This document shows positions 34,924 through 44,679 of a stretch of DNA of 64,000 nucleotides, one piece after another (position 1 is the stretch's first letter; each line of letters opens with the position of its first letter). The stretch lies in NCBI GenBank assembly GCA_002295925.1, contig DBGO01000012.1, forward strand, positions 1 through 64,000. The letters are read 5' to 3'. The notes under the pieces are model-generated. The model saw only the letters and a program-made list of their open reading frames with translations. It was not told where the DNA came from and made no database searches. The position numbers and the translations under genes were made by a program. Source of the stretch: Flavobacteriales bacterium UBA852 (lineage in GTDB: Bacteria; Bacteroidota; Bacteroidia; Flavobacteriales_E; Vicingaceae).

Positions 34924-36000
34924 TTAAGCATATTTTTGTTCAAATTCTTTCATTACATCAACCAATACTTGTACACTTTCTATCGGCATCGCATTGTAAA
35001 TAGATGCACGATAACCGCCAACACTTCTATGTCCTTTAATGCCGCTGATATTTGCCGCTTGCCACATTTCGTCGAATTGTGGCTGTAATGCCTCGTTGGT
35101 CAACACAAAAGTAACATTCATTTTAGAGCGACTGTCTTTTTCGGCAACACCTTTGAATAACGAGTTTCTATCTATTTCGTTATATAATAAAGCGGCTTTT
35201 TGATTATTTATTTTTTCGATTACGGAAACTCCGCCAAGGTTTTTAAGCCATTCAAGGGTTAACATTGACACATAAATAGGAAAAACCGGCGGCGTGTTAA
35301 ACATCGAATCTTTTTTTATGTGTGTTGTAAAATCAAGCATTGTTGGAATGTCGCGTCCGGTTTTGCCCAACAATTCTTCTTTAACAATGTATAATGTAGT
35401 TCCGGCAGGTCCCATATTTTTCTGTGCGCCAGCATAAATTAATGCAAAATCGGCGACATTTATTTCGCGACTGAAAATATCGGAACTCATATCACATATT
35501 ACTGGCACTTCTGCTTTTGGTAATTCTTGAAATTGCGTGCCGTATATTGTATTGTTTGAGGTATAATGCAAATAATCCACATCTGTGGGAACAGTATAAT
35601 CTGTGGGAATGTAGGAGAAATTTTTATCTTCGGAAGATGCTATTACATTAATATCACCCAATCTTTTGGCTTCTTTTATAGCTTTGGATGCCCAAACACC
35701 TGTATTAATATATGCTGCACTTCCGTTTTCTTTTTTCATAAAATTTAATGCCGACATATAAAAACCTAAACTTGCTCCACCTTGCAAAAACAAAACTTGG
35801 TATCCATCAGGCACATTTAACAACTCTTTTACCAGCGCTCTGGCATTTTCCATTACTTCTACAAAATCTTTGCTGCGGTGAGAGATTTCTATCAACGAAA
35901 GATTAAGATTATTGAAATTAAGCACTGCATCGGCGGCTTTTTTAATTACTTCTTGTGGTAAAATGCACGGTCCGGCACTAAAATTATAAACTTTTGACAT
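34924..36000 (-). CDS. serC: Phosphoserine aminotransferase
   Basis: A 358-residue PLP-dependent class V aminotransferase converting 3-phosphohydroxypyruvate and glutamate to phosphoserine. The start MSKVYNFSAGPCILP and the PLP lysine in IYAGAQKNMGPAG are diagnostic, and the C-terminal GHRSVGGYRASIYNAMP binds the phosphate side. The frame can be extended to a TTG 17 codons upstream, but the added residues do not belong to the family, so ATG at 36000 is chosen. It is the first gene of the serC-serA-DUF1015 run. A phosphoserine phosphatase for the last step is not in the window. Confidence 0.96.
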   Translation of the reverse strand: MSKVYNFSAGPCILPQEVIKKAADAVLNFNNLNLSLIEISHRSKDFVEVMENARALVKELLNVPDGYQVLFLQGGASLGFYMSALNFMKKENGSAAYINTGVWASKAIKEAKRLGDINVIASSEDKNFSYIPTDYTVPTDVDYLHYTSNNTIYGTQFQELPKAEVPVICDMSSDIFSREINVADFALIYAGAQKNMGPAGTTLYIVKEELLGKTGRDIPTMLDFTTHIKKDSMFNTPPVFPIYVSMLTLEWLKNLGGVSVIEKINNQKAALLYNEIDRNSLFKGVAEKDSRSKMNVTFVLTNEALQPQFDEMWQAANISGIKGHRSVGGYRASIYNAMPIESVQVLVDVMKEFEQKYA

Positions 36001-36104
36001 ACTTATATAATTTAGGTATTTGCACAAAAATAGAATAAGAATTTCACTCAAAAAAATTTTGAATGTTATTCTTTTTTTATCCTTTCATTTGATTAAAAAT
36101 ACTT

Positions 36105-36112
36105 TACTTTTG
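36105..36112 (+). promoter_or_regulatory. Candidate -7 box of purB
   Basis: TACTTTTG matches TAnnTTTG and ends 19 bp before the purB ATG. The region 19 bp further upstream reads CTTTC, a partial -33. Confidence 0.45.
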
Positions 36113-36131
36113 TTGTTAAAAAATTAGCATT

Positions 36132-37481
36132 ATGGAACTCAATCAACTGACAGCCATTAGTCCAATAGACGGGCGATACAGAAACAAAGTGAGTGGTTTG
36201 GCAAATTATTTCAGCGAATTTGCTTTGATTAAATACCGTGTAAAGGTAGAAATTGAATATTTTATTGCCCTGTGCGAAATTCCTTTACCTCAACTTAAAG
36301 ATTTTGACACTTCACTTTTTAAGCATCTTCGACATATTTATGAAGATTTTTCTGAAAAAGATGCGCAAAAGATTAAAGAAATTGAAAAAGTGACCAACCA
36401 TGATGTTAAAGCTGTTGAGTATTTTATAAAAGAAAAGTTTGATTTATTGAGCTTAGAACAATACAAAGAGGTTATTCATTTTGGCCTAACCTCGCAAGAC
36501 ATCAATAACACTTCTGTGCCAATGTCTTTAAAAGACGGATTGGAAAAAGAATTACTTCCGAATTTATATGTTTTAATTGAACATTTAGACGAAAAAGCAT
36601 TGGAATGGAAAACTATTCCTATGCTGGCTCATACACACGGACAGCCGGCTTCGCCAACAAAATTGGGCAAAGAAATAATGGTATTTGTTGAACGTCTTAA
36701 CAAACAAGTTGAGCAACTTAAAAGCATTCCCTTTTCGGCAAAATTTGGTGGGGCTACAGGAAATTTAAACGCTCATTTTGTTACTTACCCCGATATTGAT
36801 TGGGTTTCATTTGCCAACAACTTTGTAGAAAATAAACTTGGGTTATCCCGCTCGCAATTTACCACTCAAATTGAGCATTACGACAATCTTGCCGCCATAT
36901 TCGATGCATTGAAACGCATTAATAATATTATCCTCGATCTTGACCGTGACTTTTGGACTTATATTTCAATGGAGTATTTTAAACAAAAAATCAAAAAAGG
37001 TGAGGTAGGTTCGTCAGCTATGCCACACAAAGTAAACCCTATTGACTTTGAAAATTCCGAGGGTAATATTGGTATTGCCAATGCTTTGTACGAGCATTTA
37101 GCGGCAAAATTACCGGTTTCCCGTTTACAACGCGATTTAACCGACTCAACGGTATTGAGAAATATTGGTGTACCCGTTGCGCATTCTTTAATAGCAATTA
37201 AATCTACCCTTAAAGGATTGGACAAACTGTTGTTGAATGAAAGTAAATTAAAAGAAGATTTGGAAAACAACTGGGCAGTTGTAGCCGAAGCCATTCAAAA
37301 TATTTTACGTCGCGAAGGTTATCCAAACCCTTACGAAACACTAAAAGATTTAACGCGCACCAACACTCAAATAACCGCAGAATCAATAGCATTATTCATT
37401 GATAATTTAGACGTTTCTGATGATATTAAACAGGAACTAAAAAACATTACGCCACATAATTACACCGGAAAAGTTTTTTAA
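36132..37481 (+). CDS. purB: Adenylosuccinate lyase
   Basis: A 449-residue enzyme acting twice in purine synthesis, releasing fumarate from SAICAR and from adenylosuccinate. It resembles the longer E. coli type. It has the start LNQLTAISPIDGRYRNKVSG, HTHGQPASPTKLGKE around the catalytic His, and the flexible signature SSAMPHKVNPIDFENSEGN near residue 297. The size and all motifs are intact. A candidate -7 box precedes it, and a small acidic lipoprotein gene follows 47 bp later in the same direction. It is divergent from serC, 131 bp apart. Confidence 0.96.
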   Translation: MELNQLTAISPIDGRYRNKVSGLANYFSEFALIKYRVKVEIEYFIALCEIPLPQLKDFDTSLFKHLRHIYEDFSEKDAQKIKEIEKVTNHDVKAVEYFIKEKFDLLSLEQYKEVIHFGLTSQDINNTSVPMSLKDGLEKELLPNLYVLIEHLDEKALEWKTIPMLAHTHGQPASPTKLGKEIMVFVERLNKQVEQLKSIPFSAKFGGATGNLNAHFVTYPDIDWVSFANNFVENKLGLSRSQFTTQIEHYDNLAAIFDALKRINNIILDLDRDFWTYISMEYFKQKIKKGEVGSSAMPHKVNPIDFENSEGNIGIANALYEHLAAKLPVSRLQRDLTDSTVLRNIGVPVAHSLIAIKSTLKGLDKLLLNESKLKEDLENNWAVVAEAIQNILRREGYPNPYETLKDLTRTNTQITAESIALFIDNLDVSDDIKQELKNITPHNYTGKVF

Positions 37482-37528
37482 ACCAAACAAATTTATTTAT
37501 CATTGTAGCGTTATTAAAAATTATTAAA

Positions 37529-37981
37529 ATGAAACCACTATTTCAATTTGCGCTTATTTTATTATTTACAACTTTATTTTCGTGTGGAAATAATCACGAA
37601 GAACAAAAAAACGATTCTTCAGCCGATTCTACAACCGTAGAAACCGCTCACGAATCAGTTGACACTCTTCAAGAATCAATAGCAGACACTTCTGCAGCAG
37701 AAGAGGATACTGTTGGCACAGAAGGCATTGCCGTAGAGGAAGAAGAAATTACTGAAGAAAAGGTTGTGGAAGAAACCGGCATGAGTTTTTGCGATTGTGT
37801 GAAAAAACAAAAAGAAATTCAGAAAAAGATTGATGAAAGTGAAGATGATGAAGAATTAATGCAATTGATGCAAGAGATGAACAATTTACGCAACGGCGAT
37901 TGCAAAGTACTTTTTATACAAGACCAAACGTCAGTTGACCAAGTGGAAGAGCGTAAAAGACGAATTGCCGCTTGTCAGTAA
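37529..37981 (+). CDS. Small acidic lipoprotein, unknown function
   Basis: A 150-residue protein with a lipoprotein signal (LLFTTLFSC, Cys19) followed by an extremely acidic low-complexity linker of Glu, Asp, Ser and Thr (about 25-90). The C-terminal 55 residues, with GMSFCDCVKKQKEIQKK and NNLRNGDCKVL, contain conserved-looking Cys positions and a helical pair. Such acidic lipoproteins with a Cys-rich tail are common in Bacteroidota, but their function is unknown. It follows purB and precedes the histidine kinase gene after 77 bp, all on the plus strand. Confidence 0.72.
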   Translation: MKPLFQFALILLFTTLFSCGNNHEEQKNDSSADSTTVETAHESVDTLQESIADTSAAEEDTVGTEGIAVEEEEITEEKVVEETGMSFCDCVKKQKEIQKKIDESEDDEELMQLMQEMNNLRNGDCKVLFIQDQTSVDQVEERKRRIAACQ

Positions 37982-38058
37982 ACATTACCAAACAATAGGT
38001 AAAAATACTGAACAAAGCTTTTTATTTACGTTGTAACTTTCACCTCTAAACACTATAA

Positions 38059-40152
38059 ATGCATTATACCCTTGAATATTGGCCAACAGCTTTAATTGTA
38101 TTGCTTGGTGCTTTTGCCAATATTTTTCTGTTTATTTATTTAAGAAAAAAATTTCCTGCCAATCCGGTTTCAAAATCGTTTTCTCTTTTTGTTATCAGTA
38201 GTATTTTATGGCAATTGCAAGATGTTTTCACGCGCATTTCTGCCGATTATCATACCGCTACTATTTGGTATCGGTTTTTCATACCCGGAATAATGTTTGC
38301 CGGTGCTACAGGTTTACACTTTGCTTTAGAGTTTACTAAAAAGCTAAATAAAAGAAATCGTTTCCTTATATCATCTGCTATATATTTGCCCGGGTTAATC
38401 CTAATGTTTATGTACCTGAGTGGAATGTATGGGTTTGAGCTTGAACATATTCCAATATGGAACTGGGGATATAAAGGTGATTCAGCTAATTGGTTTTTGA
38501 TATCTAATGTTACGTACATAGGTTTAACTGCCACTCTAACGGTTATTTTACTTTTTATTAATGCCTATTTTAAAAATAACCAAAAAGAAGATAAATTAAA
38601 TAAACAACAAAAAGTTTTAGCTTTTATTGGCTATACTATACCAGGAACAGTAGGTTTAATCGGCGAAATATATTTTCCATTTTTCACTCCTTGGGGCGAC
38701 CAGCGTGTAACAACCATTAGTTTGATACTCATGAACTTAAGTATATTTTGGGCTTTAAAAAAATATCGACTATTTGATTATTCGCCGGCTTACGCAATTG
38801 ATGAAATCATTAACTCAATTAGAGATAGCGTAGTTATTACCGATAATAATTATGTTATTAGATATTCTAACAATTCTTTTTCTAATTTAACAAAATATGA
38901 TTCTGATAATTTATTGGGAAAATATATTTCTATAATTTTTAAAGAAAGCTCTTCTTTAAATGAAGAATATTTTTACGGAGAAAAAACAATTGATGAAAAT
39001 TTTGGTATTGAATCTATAGTTTATACCCGAAATGACATTCCCATTTGGGTAACCATTAACAAAAAACCCATTATTGATAAATTCACCAATGAAGTATCCG
39101 GATACTTATTTACCCTGCATGATATAACCGACCTAAAGCACGCAGAAGAACTTTTGGAATTGAGTGATAAAAAATATAAAGATGTTATCAATACTATTGA
39201 GGAAGGAATTATTCAAGTAAATCAAATGAATGAGATAACCTTTTTTAACAATAAAACCTGTGAAATTTTAGAACTTTCAAGAGAAAAAATTGCCTTTAAA
39301 AATATAAACTCTGTATTTAACCGAAAAATAATACCCGTTGAAGGATATGAACAATTAAACGTAACCGAAACTACTTACATAACTCCTAAGGGGGAAATAA
39401 AATGGTTTCTGTTAAACATTAAACCCCTTGAAGCCTATAAAGACGGTTATTTAATTTCTGTTTCGGACATTACGCAATTAAAAGAAAAAGAATTTGAAAT
39501 TCTTAATTCTATTTACGAAACACAAGAACGCGAACGTAAACGCATTGCCGAAGAATTACACGACGGCTTAGCGCAAACATTGGCGGCTGCCAATATGTAC
39601 CTGAATGCTTTGAATGATAAAATCGCTACTTGTGACGATTTGGATGAAAACACTATTACAAATTTCAATGAAACCAGAAAGATATTAAAACAGTCTTTGC
39701 AAGAAACCCGCGAAATCAGTCATGATTTAATGCCCATTGCTATTTCGGAATATGGTTTACGTAAAAGTATTAATGATTTAGTTTCTAAAATAAATAAGGT
39801 AAACGAAGATATTGAAATTATCTTTTATTCTAATTTTAAAGAGCGCAGGATAAACAAAGATATTGAATTGGCACTTTACCGTATTACACAAGAGATAATA
39901 AACAACACCATTAAACACGCCAACGCAACCAATCTGGAAATAAACCTGTATTACAAAAACGGTTATACAATATTGATTAGCAAAGATAACGGTATTGGTT
40001 TTAACGCTAATGAGAAAAAAGGTTCAGGTTTGGGCATTGCCAATTTTGAAAACCGTGTAACGGCATTTAACGGCAAAATGAAAATAAAATCAAGGATTGG
40101 TGAGGGAACAAAAATTTATATCGGAATACCTACTCCTGAGGTTTTGCAATAA
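38059..40152 (+). CDS. 7TM/PAS sensor histidine kinase
   Basis: A 697-residue inner-membrane kinase. Seven hydrophobic helices (about 8-235) form the histidine-kinase N-terminal 7TM type region. Two PAS domains follow (about 250-370 and 375-480, with IRDSVVITDNNYVIRYSNN and LFTLHDITDLKHAEE). The dimerisation domain is of the HisKA_3 kind (RKRIAEELHDGLAQTLAAAN, phospho-His in ELHDG). The HATPase has NNTIKHANATNLEI and DNGIGFNANEKKGSGLGI. This NarX-like kinase type normally pairs with a LuxR-family response regulator, but none is adjacent. The 3' end overlaps the convergent mnmA gene by 23 bp. Confidence 0.92.
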   Translation: MHYTLEYWPTALIVLLGAFANIFLFIYLRKKFPANPVSKSFSLFVISSILWQLQDVFTRISADYHTATIWYRFFIPGIMFAGATGLHFALEFTKKLNKRNRFLISSAIYLPGLILMFMYLSGMYGFELEHIPIWNWGYKGDSANWFLISNVTYIGLTATLTVILLFINAYFKNNQKEDKLNKQQKVLAFIGYTIPGTVGLIGEIYFPFFTPWGDQRVTTISLILMNLSIFWALKKYRLFDYSPAYAIDEIINSIRDSVVITDNNYVIRYSNNSFSNLTKYDSDNLLGKYISIIFKESSSLNEEYFYGEKTIDENFGIESIVYTRNDIPIWVTINKKPIIDKFTNEVSGYLFTLHDITDLKHAEELLELSDKKYKDVINTIEEGIIQVNQMNEITFFNNKTCEILELSREKIAFKNINSVFNRKIIPVEGYEQLNVTETTYITPKGEIKWFLLNIKPLEAYKDGYLISVSDITQLKEKEFEILNSIYETQERERKRIAEELHDGLAQTLAAANMYLNALNDKIATCDDLDENTITNFNETRKILKQSLQETREISHDLMPIAISEYGLRKSINDLVSKINKVNEDIEIIFYSNFKERRINKDIELALYRITQEIINNTIKHANATNLEINLYYKNGYTILISKDNGIGFNANEKKGSGLGIANFENRVTAFNGKMKIKSRIGEGTKIYIGIPTPEVLQ

Positions 40153-41230
40153 AACCTCCGCCCAACAAATCACTGCCTTCATAAAAAACTGCCGATTGTC
40201 CGGGTGCTATTCCTTGAACAGGCTCGTAAAATGACACTTCCAAACAATCATTATCCAATTTCTTCACACTGCTCAATGTGCCTTTATCTTTATATCTGAT
40301 TTTTGTTACAACATCAATATCTTCCGGAATTTCGGCATACTTAATCAGATTAGGATTTTTCACCACCATTTGTTGTTTTTTCAAATCCTCTTTGGTACCC
40401 AATACTACTCTGTTGTTTGGGGCATCAATTTCTACCACATACATCGGTTCGCCTAGGGCAATTTCCAAACCTTTGCGTTGCCCAATGGTATAGAACGGAT
40501 ATCCTTTGTGTTTGCCCAGAACATTTCCTTGTGTATCAACAAAATCTCCGTTGGCTACTTTTTCTTCCAGCCCTTCAACTTTTCGTTTTAAAAATCCGCG
40601 GTAATCATTATCAGGAATAAAGCATATTTCGTACGACTCAGATTTTTGTGCCAATTCTTTATAACCACGCTCCATTGCCATTTCTCGTATTTCGGATTTT
40701 TTAAATCCTCCCAACGGAAAAATAGTGCGCGCCAAACTTTCTTGTGTTAACCCCCATAGTACGTATGATTGGTCTTTCCACTCATCCACTCCTTTAGAGA
40801 TTACATAACGACCGTTTTCTTGCCTGATTTGGGCGTAATGCCCGGTGGCAATAAATTCACACCCCAACTGATCGGCGCGTTTCAGTAAAGCATCCCACTT
40901 GATGTGTGTATTGCATAAAACGCAAGGATTTGGTGTTCTTCCGGCAAGGTATTCATCTACAAAATTATTGACGATAAAACTGCCAAATTCTTCTCTTATA
41001 TCAATAATGATATGATGAAACCCCATATTTACAGCCAATATACGGGCATCGTTGATATCATCCAAACTGCAACAGCCGGTCGATTTTTTCTTTCCTCCGG
41101 ATGAGGAATAATCCCAAGTTTTCATCGTTACTCCAATCACTTCGTATCCTTGTTCGTGCAACAACATTGCTGTTACCGAACTGTCTATACCGCCACTCAT
41201 AGCGACCAACACTTTTCCTTTTTTGCTCAT
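40130..41230 (-). CDS. mnmA: tRNA-specific 2-thiouridylase MnmA
   Basis: A 366-residue enzyme that puts sulfur on the wobble uridine of tRNA-Lys, Glu and Gln. The ATP pyrophosphatase loop is MSGGIDSSVTAMLL near residue 10. The two catalytic cysteines lie in TPNPCVLCNTHIKW and SYEICFIPD, and the tRNA-binding and beta-barrel domains follow. The extra SSSGGKKKSTGCCSLDDINDA segment before the first domain's end is common in Bacteroidota forms. Its substrate tRNA-Lys(UUU) is encoded in this window. It overlaps the convergent kinase gene by 23 bp and precedes nothing obvious in function; the YwqK-like gene lies 8 bp upstream. Confidence 0.96.
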   Translation of the reverse strand: MSKKGKVLVAMSGGIDSSVTAMLLHEQGYEVIGVTMKTWDYSSSGGKKKSTGCCSLDDINDARILAVNMGFHHIIIDIREEFGSFIVNNFVDEYLAGRTPNPCVLCNTHIKWDALLKRADQLGCEFIATGHYAQIRQENGRYVISKGVDEWKDQSYVLWGLTQESLARTIFPLGGFKKSEIREMAMERGYKELAQKSESYEICFIPDNDYRGFLKRKVEGLEEKVANGDFVDTQGNVLGKHKGYPFYTIGQRKGLEIALGEPMYVVEIDAPNNRVVLGTKEDLKKQQMVVKNPNLIKYAEIPEDIDVVTKIRYKDKGTLSSVKKLDNDCLEVSFYEPVQGIAPGQSAVFYEGSDLLGGGFIAKPQE

Positions 41231-41238
41231 TTTGGGAT

Positions 41239-42039
41239 TTAAGGTTTTGATTTTGGATTATACAAAATACCGCCCGGCATAAAATCTTCGGGTTCTAATT
41301 GATCTTTGTATATTTTATCTTTTTCTTCTACGGGTTTTTCAATATTTTCTTGACACCCTTTCACACACTCACCGTTTTGATACGTTACTTGCCGGTCAAC
41401 TTTTCCATCTTCTGAATAATATGTCCAAACGCCGTGGCGTAAATCTTTGTGGTAATAACCAATAATTTCAGGCTTTCCGGAATAATAATAATGGGTGACT
41501 TTTCCGTTTAACGAACCGTTTTCAAACGTAGCTTCCATTTTTTTCTTTCCGTTATCGTAATATTGAATCCAAGGTCCGTTTTCAACGCCATTTTCGTACA
41601 CACGGGTTTCCAGTAATTTACCATCGGGGTAATAAAAATGCTCTGTTCCTTGTTTTTTGCCGTTTTCATAAAATTCATCCGACACTACAAAACTGTCGTA
41701 AGCATCGTAATACAGCCAAAGACTGTCTTTTTGTTGATTGACATATTTTCCTTTTGCCATTATTTTTCCATCGGGAAAATACATGGTGGCTCGTGCTACA
41801 TTACCGTCAAAAACCATATAAGTGGTCAGGTTGCCTTCTTCATCATAATAAAAAAATTCACCTACGGGTTTATTGTCTTTAAATTGTCCGACATATCGCG
41901 GTTGACCGTTCTCATGATATTTCACCCATTTCCCTTGCTTCCGCCCTTGCGCATCCAATTGATTGATGGTGTCGTTTTGTGCTTTCGCCACAAAGCTAAA
42001 AAGGGTTAAAACAATTATATAAAAGATTTTGCTGTTCAT
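41239..42039 (-). CDS. Exported YwqK/MORN-repeat protein
   Basis: A 266-residue exported protein with a signal peptide (about 1-20, FSFVAKAQ). The body is built of repeated YxNGxxxG units such as GKWVKYHENGQPRYVGQFKD and KLLETRVYENGVENGPWIQY, the MORN-like repeat of the YwqK family. In databases this family is often labelled a toxin-antitoxin antitoxin, but the signal peptide and absence of a toxin gene argue against that role here. The last 45 residues (CVKGCQENIEKPVEEKDK and a Pro-rich tail) have no repeat. It is 8 bp from mnmA in the same direction and may share its transcript. Confidence 0.85.
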   Translation of the reverse strand: MNSKIFYIIVLTLFSFVAKAQNDTINQLDAQGRKQGKWVKYHENGQPRYVGQFKDNKPVGEFFYYDEEGNLTTYMVFDGNVARATMYFPDGKIMAKGKYVNQQKDSLWLYYDAYDSFVVSDEFYENGKKQGTEHFYYPDGKLLETRVYENGVENGPWIQYYDNGKKKMEATFENGSLNGKVTHYYYSGKPEIIGYYHKDLRHGVWTYYSEDGKVDRQVTYQNGECVKGCQENIEKPVEEKDKIYKDQLEPEDFMPGGILYNPKSKP

Positions 42040-42044
42040 TTGTG

Positions 42045-42052
42045 CAAATTTA
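42045..42052 (-). promoter_or_regulatory. Candidate -7 box, YwqK-like gene
   Basis: TAAATTTG on the minus strand matches TAnnTTTG, but it ends only 5 bp before the ATG, so a leaderless or near-leaderless transcript would result. Weak call. Confidence 0.28.
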
Positions 42053-42160
42053 CAGATTTGTATTGGTGAAACGAATACTGTGCCAAAAAATTATACCAAT
42101 TCTCTAAACAAAATAGTTTTGACTATTTTATTTTATTAGAATGGTTGATGACGATTCCAA

Positions 42161-42826
42161 TTAAAAAGAGATTTTTAATAAGTCTTTGAGCGAGTGCGCT
42201 TTTATATCGGCTACACACCATTTTCCGGTGTCAAACTTTTCTTTTTCGGGAATAACAACCGTAAACATATTGGCGGCTTTTCCGGCAATCATTCCATGAA
42301 ATGAATCTTCAATAACCATGCAGCTATGCGGATTTACATTTAATTTTCCGGCAGCATTTAAGAATATTTGCGGATGCGGTTTGCCGTAAGGTAAAAACTC
42401 TGCCGACTCAACAACCTTAAAAGCGTGTTTTATGGCTAATTTTTCCAACACCAAATCTATTAAGCTGTATGGCGATGATGACGCCATAGCTAAAGGCAAT
42501 CCTAATTTTTGAAAGTAATCAATAATGTCGTGCACACCTTCCATGGGCACGCCTTCTTCTTGTATGCTTTGATGAATTTTATCCAACAAAATTTGAGTTA
42601 CTTCATCTATACTTTTATTTTTCCATTGCAAAACATTATGCCAATATTCTATCACCTCTTTGGTGCGCATGCCCATAGTTTGGCGACACATCTCATCGGT
42701 AAAATCAAAACCAAGTTCGTTGAACGTTTCAATTTCGGCTTTTCGCCAAAGCGGTTCGGAATCGATAAGCACGCCATCCATATCAAAAATTACGGCTTTA
42801 ATTGTTGAATTTAATTTTCTATCCAT
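42161..42826 (-). CDS. HAD-family phosphatase (HxpB-like)
   Basis: A 221-residue HAD superfamily hydrolase. Motif I is FDMDGVLIDSEPLW, followed by the helical cap with ELGFDFTDEMCRQTMGMR. Motif II is MASSSPYS, and the remainder has KPHPQIFLNAAGKL and the final Asp pair VIEDSFHGMIAG. The overall look matches hexitol or sugar phosphatases of the HxpB/YniC type, but the substrate is not set by the sequence. Its ATG lies 16 bp inside the end of asnB, so the two are likely co-translated. Confidence 0.87.
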   Translation of the reverse strand: MDRKLNSTIKAVIFDMDGVLIDSEPLWRKAEIETFNELGFDFTDEMCRQTMGMRTKEVIEYWHNVLQWKNKSIDEVTQILLDKIHQSIQEEGVPMEGVHDIIDYFQKLGLPLAMASSSPYSLIDLVLEKLAIKHAFKVVESAEFLPYGKPHPQIFLNAAGKLNVNPHSCMVIEDSFHGMIAGKAANMFTVVIPEKEKFDTGKWCVADIKAHSLKDLLKISF

Positions 42827-44673
42827 GTTTTATACCATTCTTGCAGCGAAATTAATGCGTAAATCAATGCCGAGTTGTCTTCAATTCCGTTTAGATGATT
42901 ATTTATGATGTTTTCAATGTTTTGCGAATGAAAAATTTGCATATCATTGAGCCAATTCCAATCGAGCAATTGGTTTATTTTTTGCTTGTCGGAAAAAATA
43001 CTGCGCAAAGGCATGCCAAAACCGGCTTTTCTTCTTTTTATAATTCCCGAGGGCAGTTCATTTTCAAATGTTTTTTTGAGAATATCCTTTGTTTTAAGCG
43101 TATTTGTGAGTTTATACTGCCGGGGCAATTGCCAGGCAAATTCGGCAATGCGATGATCGAGAAACGGCACACGGCTTTCTACATGGTTTGCCATTGCCAT
43201 GCGGTCGAGGTAATTAAGGTTTTTTTGCAGAAAATTATCTTTTTCAAATGCATGTAAGGCGGTAAAAGGTTCTTCGCCGGCGGTAAAATATTGCTTAAAT
43301 ATGTGCAAAGACGATTCATCATTTTTTTTCAATACACTTAGCGCATTTTGATAATCGCCTACAATATTGTAAAAACCGTATTTAAGATAATCTTGATTAT
43401 GATATTTGCCTATTTTGACCAAATAACGCTTAAAAGCTTTGAGCTTTCCTTTGCCTGCGTGCAGATTCTTGAAAAATTGAGCAATAGCTTTGTGAAAGGG
43501 AATTTTTGACAAATATTCGTCGAACAAAACGAGCTGATGCCCGGCATAACCGAAAAATAATTCGTCGGCCCCCATACCGCTTAAAATAACTCTTGACGAT
43601 TGCGATGCTTTTTTGGTGATTAAATACGATGGTATTTGTGAACCGTCGGCAATTAAATCGTCGCCAAAATAAACAGTTTTACGTATCAATTCCGGCGTGG
43701 TGTTATCACTCCCAATGGCAATTTCGCTGAAGGGCAAATGCCATTGTTCGGCAAGCAAACGTGCATATTCGGCATCGGAAGTTGTGCCTTCTTTTTTGAT
43801 GTCTTTTTCGTCTTTTACGGCACAATAATGCTTAATTGCCGGATTATTCTTTAAAAAGGACGCTATAATGGAAGAATCCACTCCACCGGATAGAAAATTG
43901 CCCACCTCTACATCGGCGATTAAACGGTAATTAACAGCACTTTGCAATAAGATGAGTAATTCTTGCTTGGCTTCTTCAAATTTTATGTTAATTGTTATGC
44001 CCACAGGCGATTGCCAATAAATTTGATTGGTAAATGATAACGCCCGGACATCAACTTCAAGATGTGTGGCAGCAGGTATTTTTTCTACATTTTTTATCAA
44101 TGTTTGATTTTGCGGTAAATATTTGAAAACCAAATAATTTTGAACCTTTTCGACATCAAACTCAAAGGGCAAACCAAGCGCTTTAAATGCTTTTATTTCA
44201 GAAGCAAACGCAACGGTGTCATTACTTTTGAAAATATAAAAAGGTTTTATACCCAAACGGTCGCGATACAAATGAACGCTATTTGTTTGTATATCATAAA
44301 TTGCTATGGCAAAAGCTCCATTCAGATAATTGACAAATGAAGAACCGAATTTTTGATACAACATTAAAATAACTTCCGTATCGGTTTTAGAATGAAAGGT
44401 TTCGCCGGGAAAATGCGCGTTTTTTAATTCTTTAAAATTGTAAACTTCTCCGTTAAATACTATAATGTATTGCTTGTTTTGAGAAATCATAGGTTGATTG
44501 CCCGAAGAAGATAAATCTTGAATACTCAAACGGGTATGACCAAGAAAAACATGTGTATTTCCGGTTGAATAATTAAATTCGCCGCTGTTATCCGGTCCAC
44601 GATGGTGCAACGATTGTAGCGCAGCACTGCCATTCCAATTTTTTAAACTTACATACCCTACAATTCCGCACAT
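42811..44673 (-). CDS. asnB: Asparagine synthase, glutamine-hydrolysing
   Basis: A 620-residue amidotransferase making asparagine, or amidating another carboxylate. The N-terminal nucleophile domain begins MCGIVGYVS with Cys2, followed by LHHRGPDNSG and HTRLSIQDL. The synthetase domain has the ATP loop GNFLSGGVDSSIIASFL near residue 255 and SGMGADELFFGYAGH. In many Bacteroidota such enzymes also act in surface-polysaccharide clusters; there is no glycan cluster here, so the metabolic role is more likely. It overlaps the HAD phosphatase gene by 16 bp and follows the alpha/beta hydrolase gene by 6 bp. Confidence 0.9.
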   Translation of the reverse strand: MCGIVGYVSLKNWNGSAALQSLHHRGPDNSGEFNYSTGNTHVFLGHTRLSIQDLSSSGNQPMISQNKQYIIVFNGEVYNFKELKNAHFPGETFHSKTDTEVILMLYQKFGSSFVNYLNGAFAIAIYDIQTNSVHLYRDRLGIKPFYIFKSNDTVAFASEIKAFKALGLPFEFDVEKVQNYLVFKYLPQNQTLIKNVEKIPAATHLEVDVRALSFTNQIYWQSPVGITINIKFEEAKQELLILLQSAVNYRLIADVEVGNFLSGGVDSSIIASFLKNNPAIKHYCAVKDEKDIKKEGTTSDAEYARLLAEQWHLPFSEIAIGSDNTTPELIRKTVYFGDDLIADGSQIPSYLITKKASQSSRVILSGMGADELFFGYAGHQLVLFDEYLSKIPFHKAIAQFFKNLHAGKGKLKAFKRYLVKIGKYHNQDYLKYGFYNIVGDYQNALSVLKKNDESSLHIFKQYFTAGEEPFTALHAFEKDNFLQKNLNYLDRMAMANHVESRVPFLDHRIAEFAWQLPRQYKLTNTLKTKDILKKTFENELPSGIIKRRKAGFGMPLRSIFSDKQKINQLLDWNWLNDMQIFHSQNIENIINNHLNGIEDNSALIYALISLQEWYKTWIEN

Positions 44674-44679
44674 AACCGT

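Noticed and set aside
36001..36051. Extended serC starting at TTG 36051
   Set aside because: The added 17 residues are not family-like, and an ATG at 36000 starts exactly at the conserved N-terminus.
41239..42039. Toxin-antitoxin module, as the YwqK family is often labelled
   Set aside because: The protein has a signal peptide and MORN-like repeats, and no toxin gene is adjacent.
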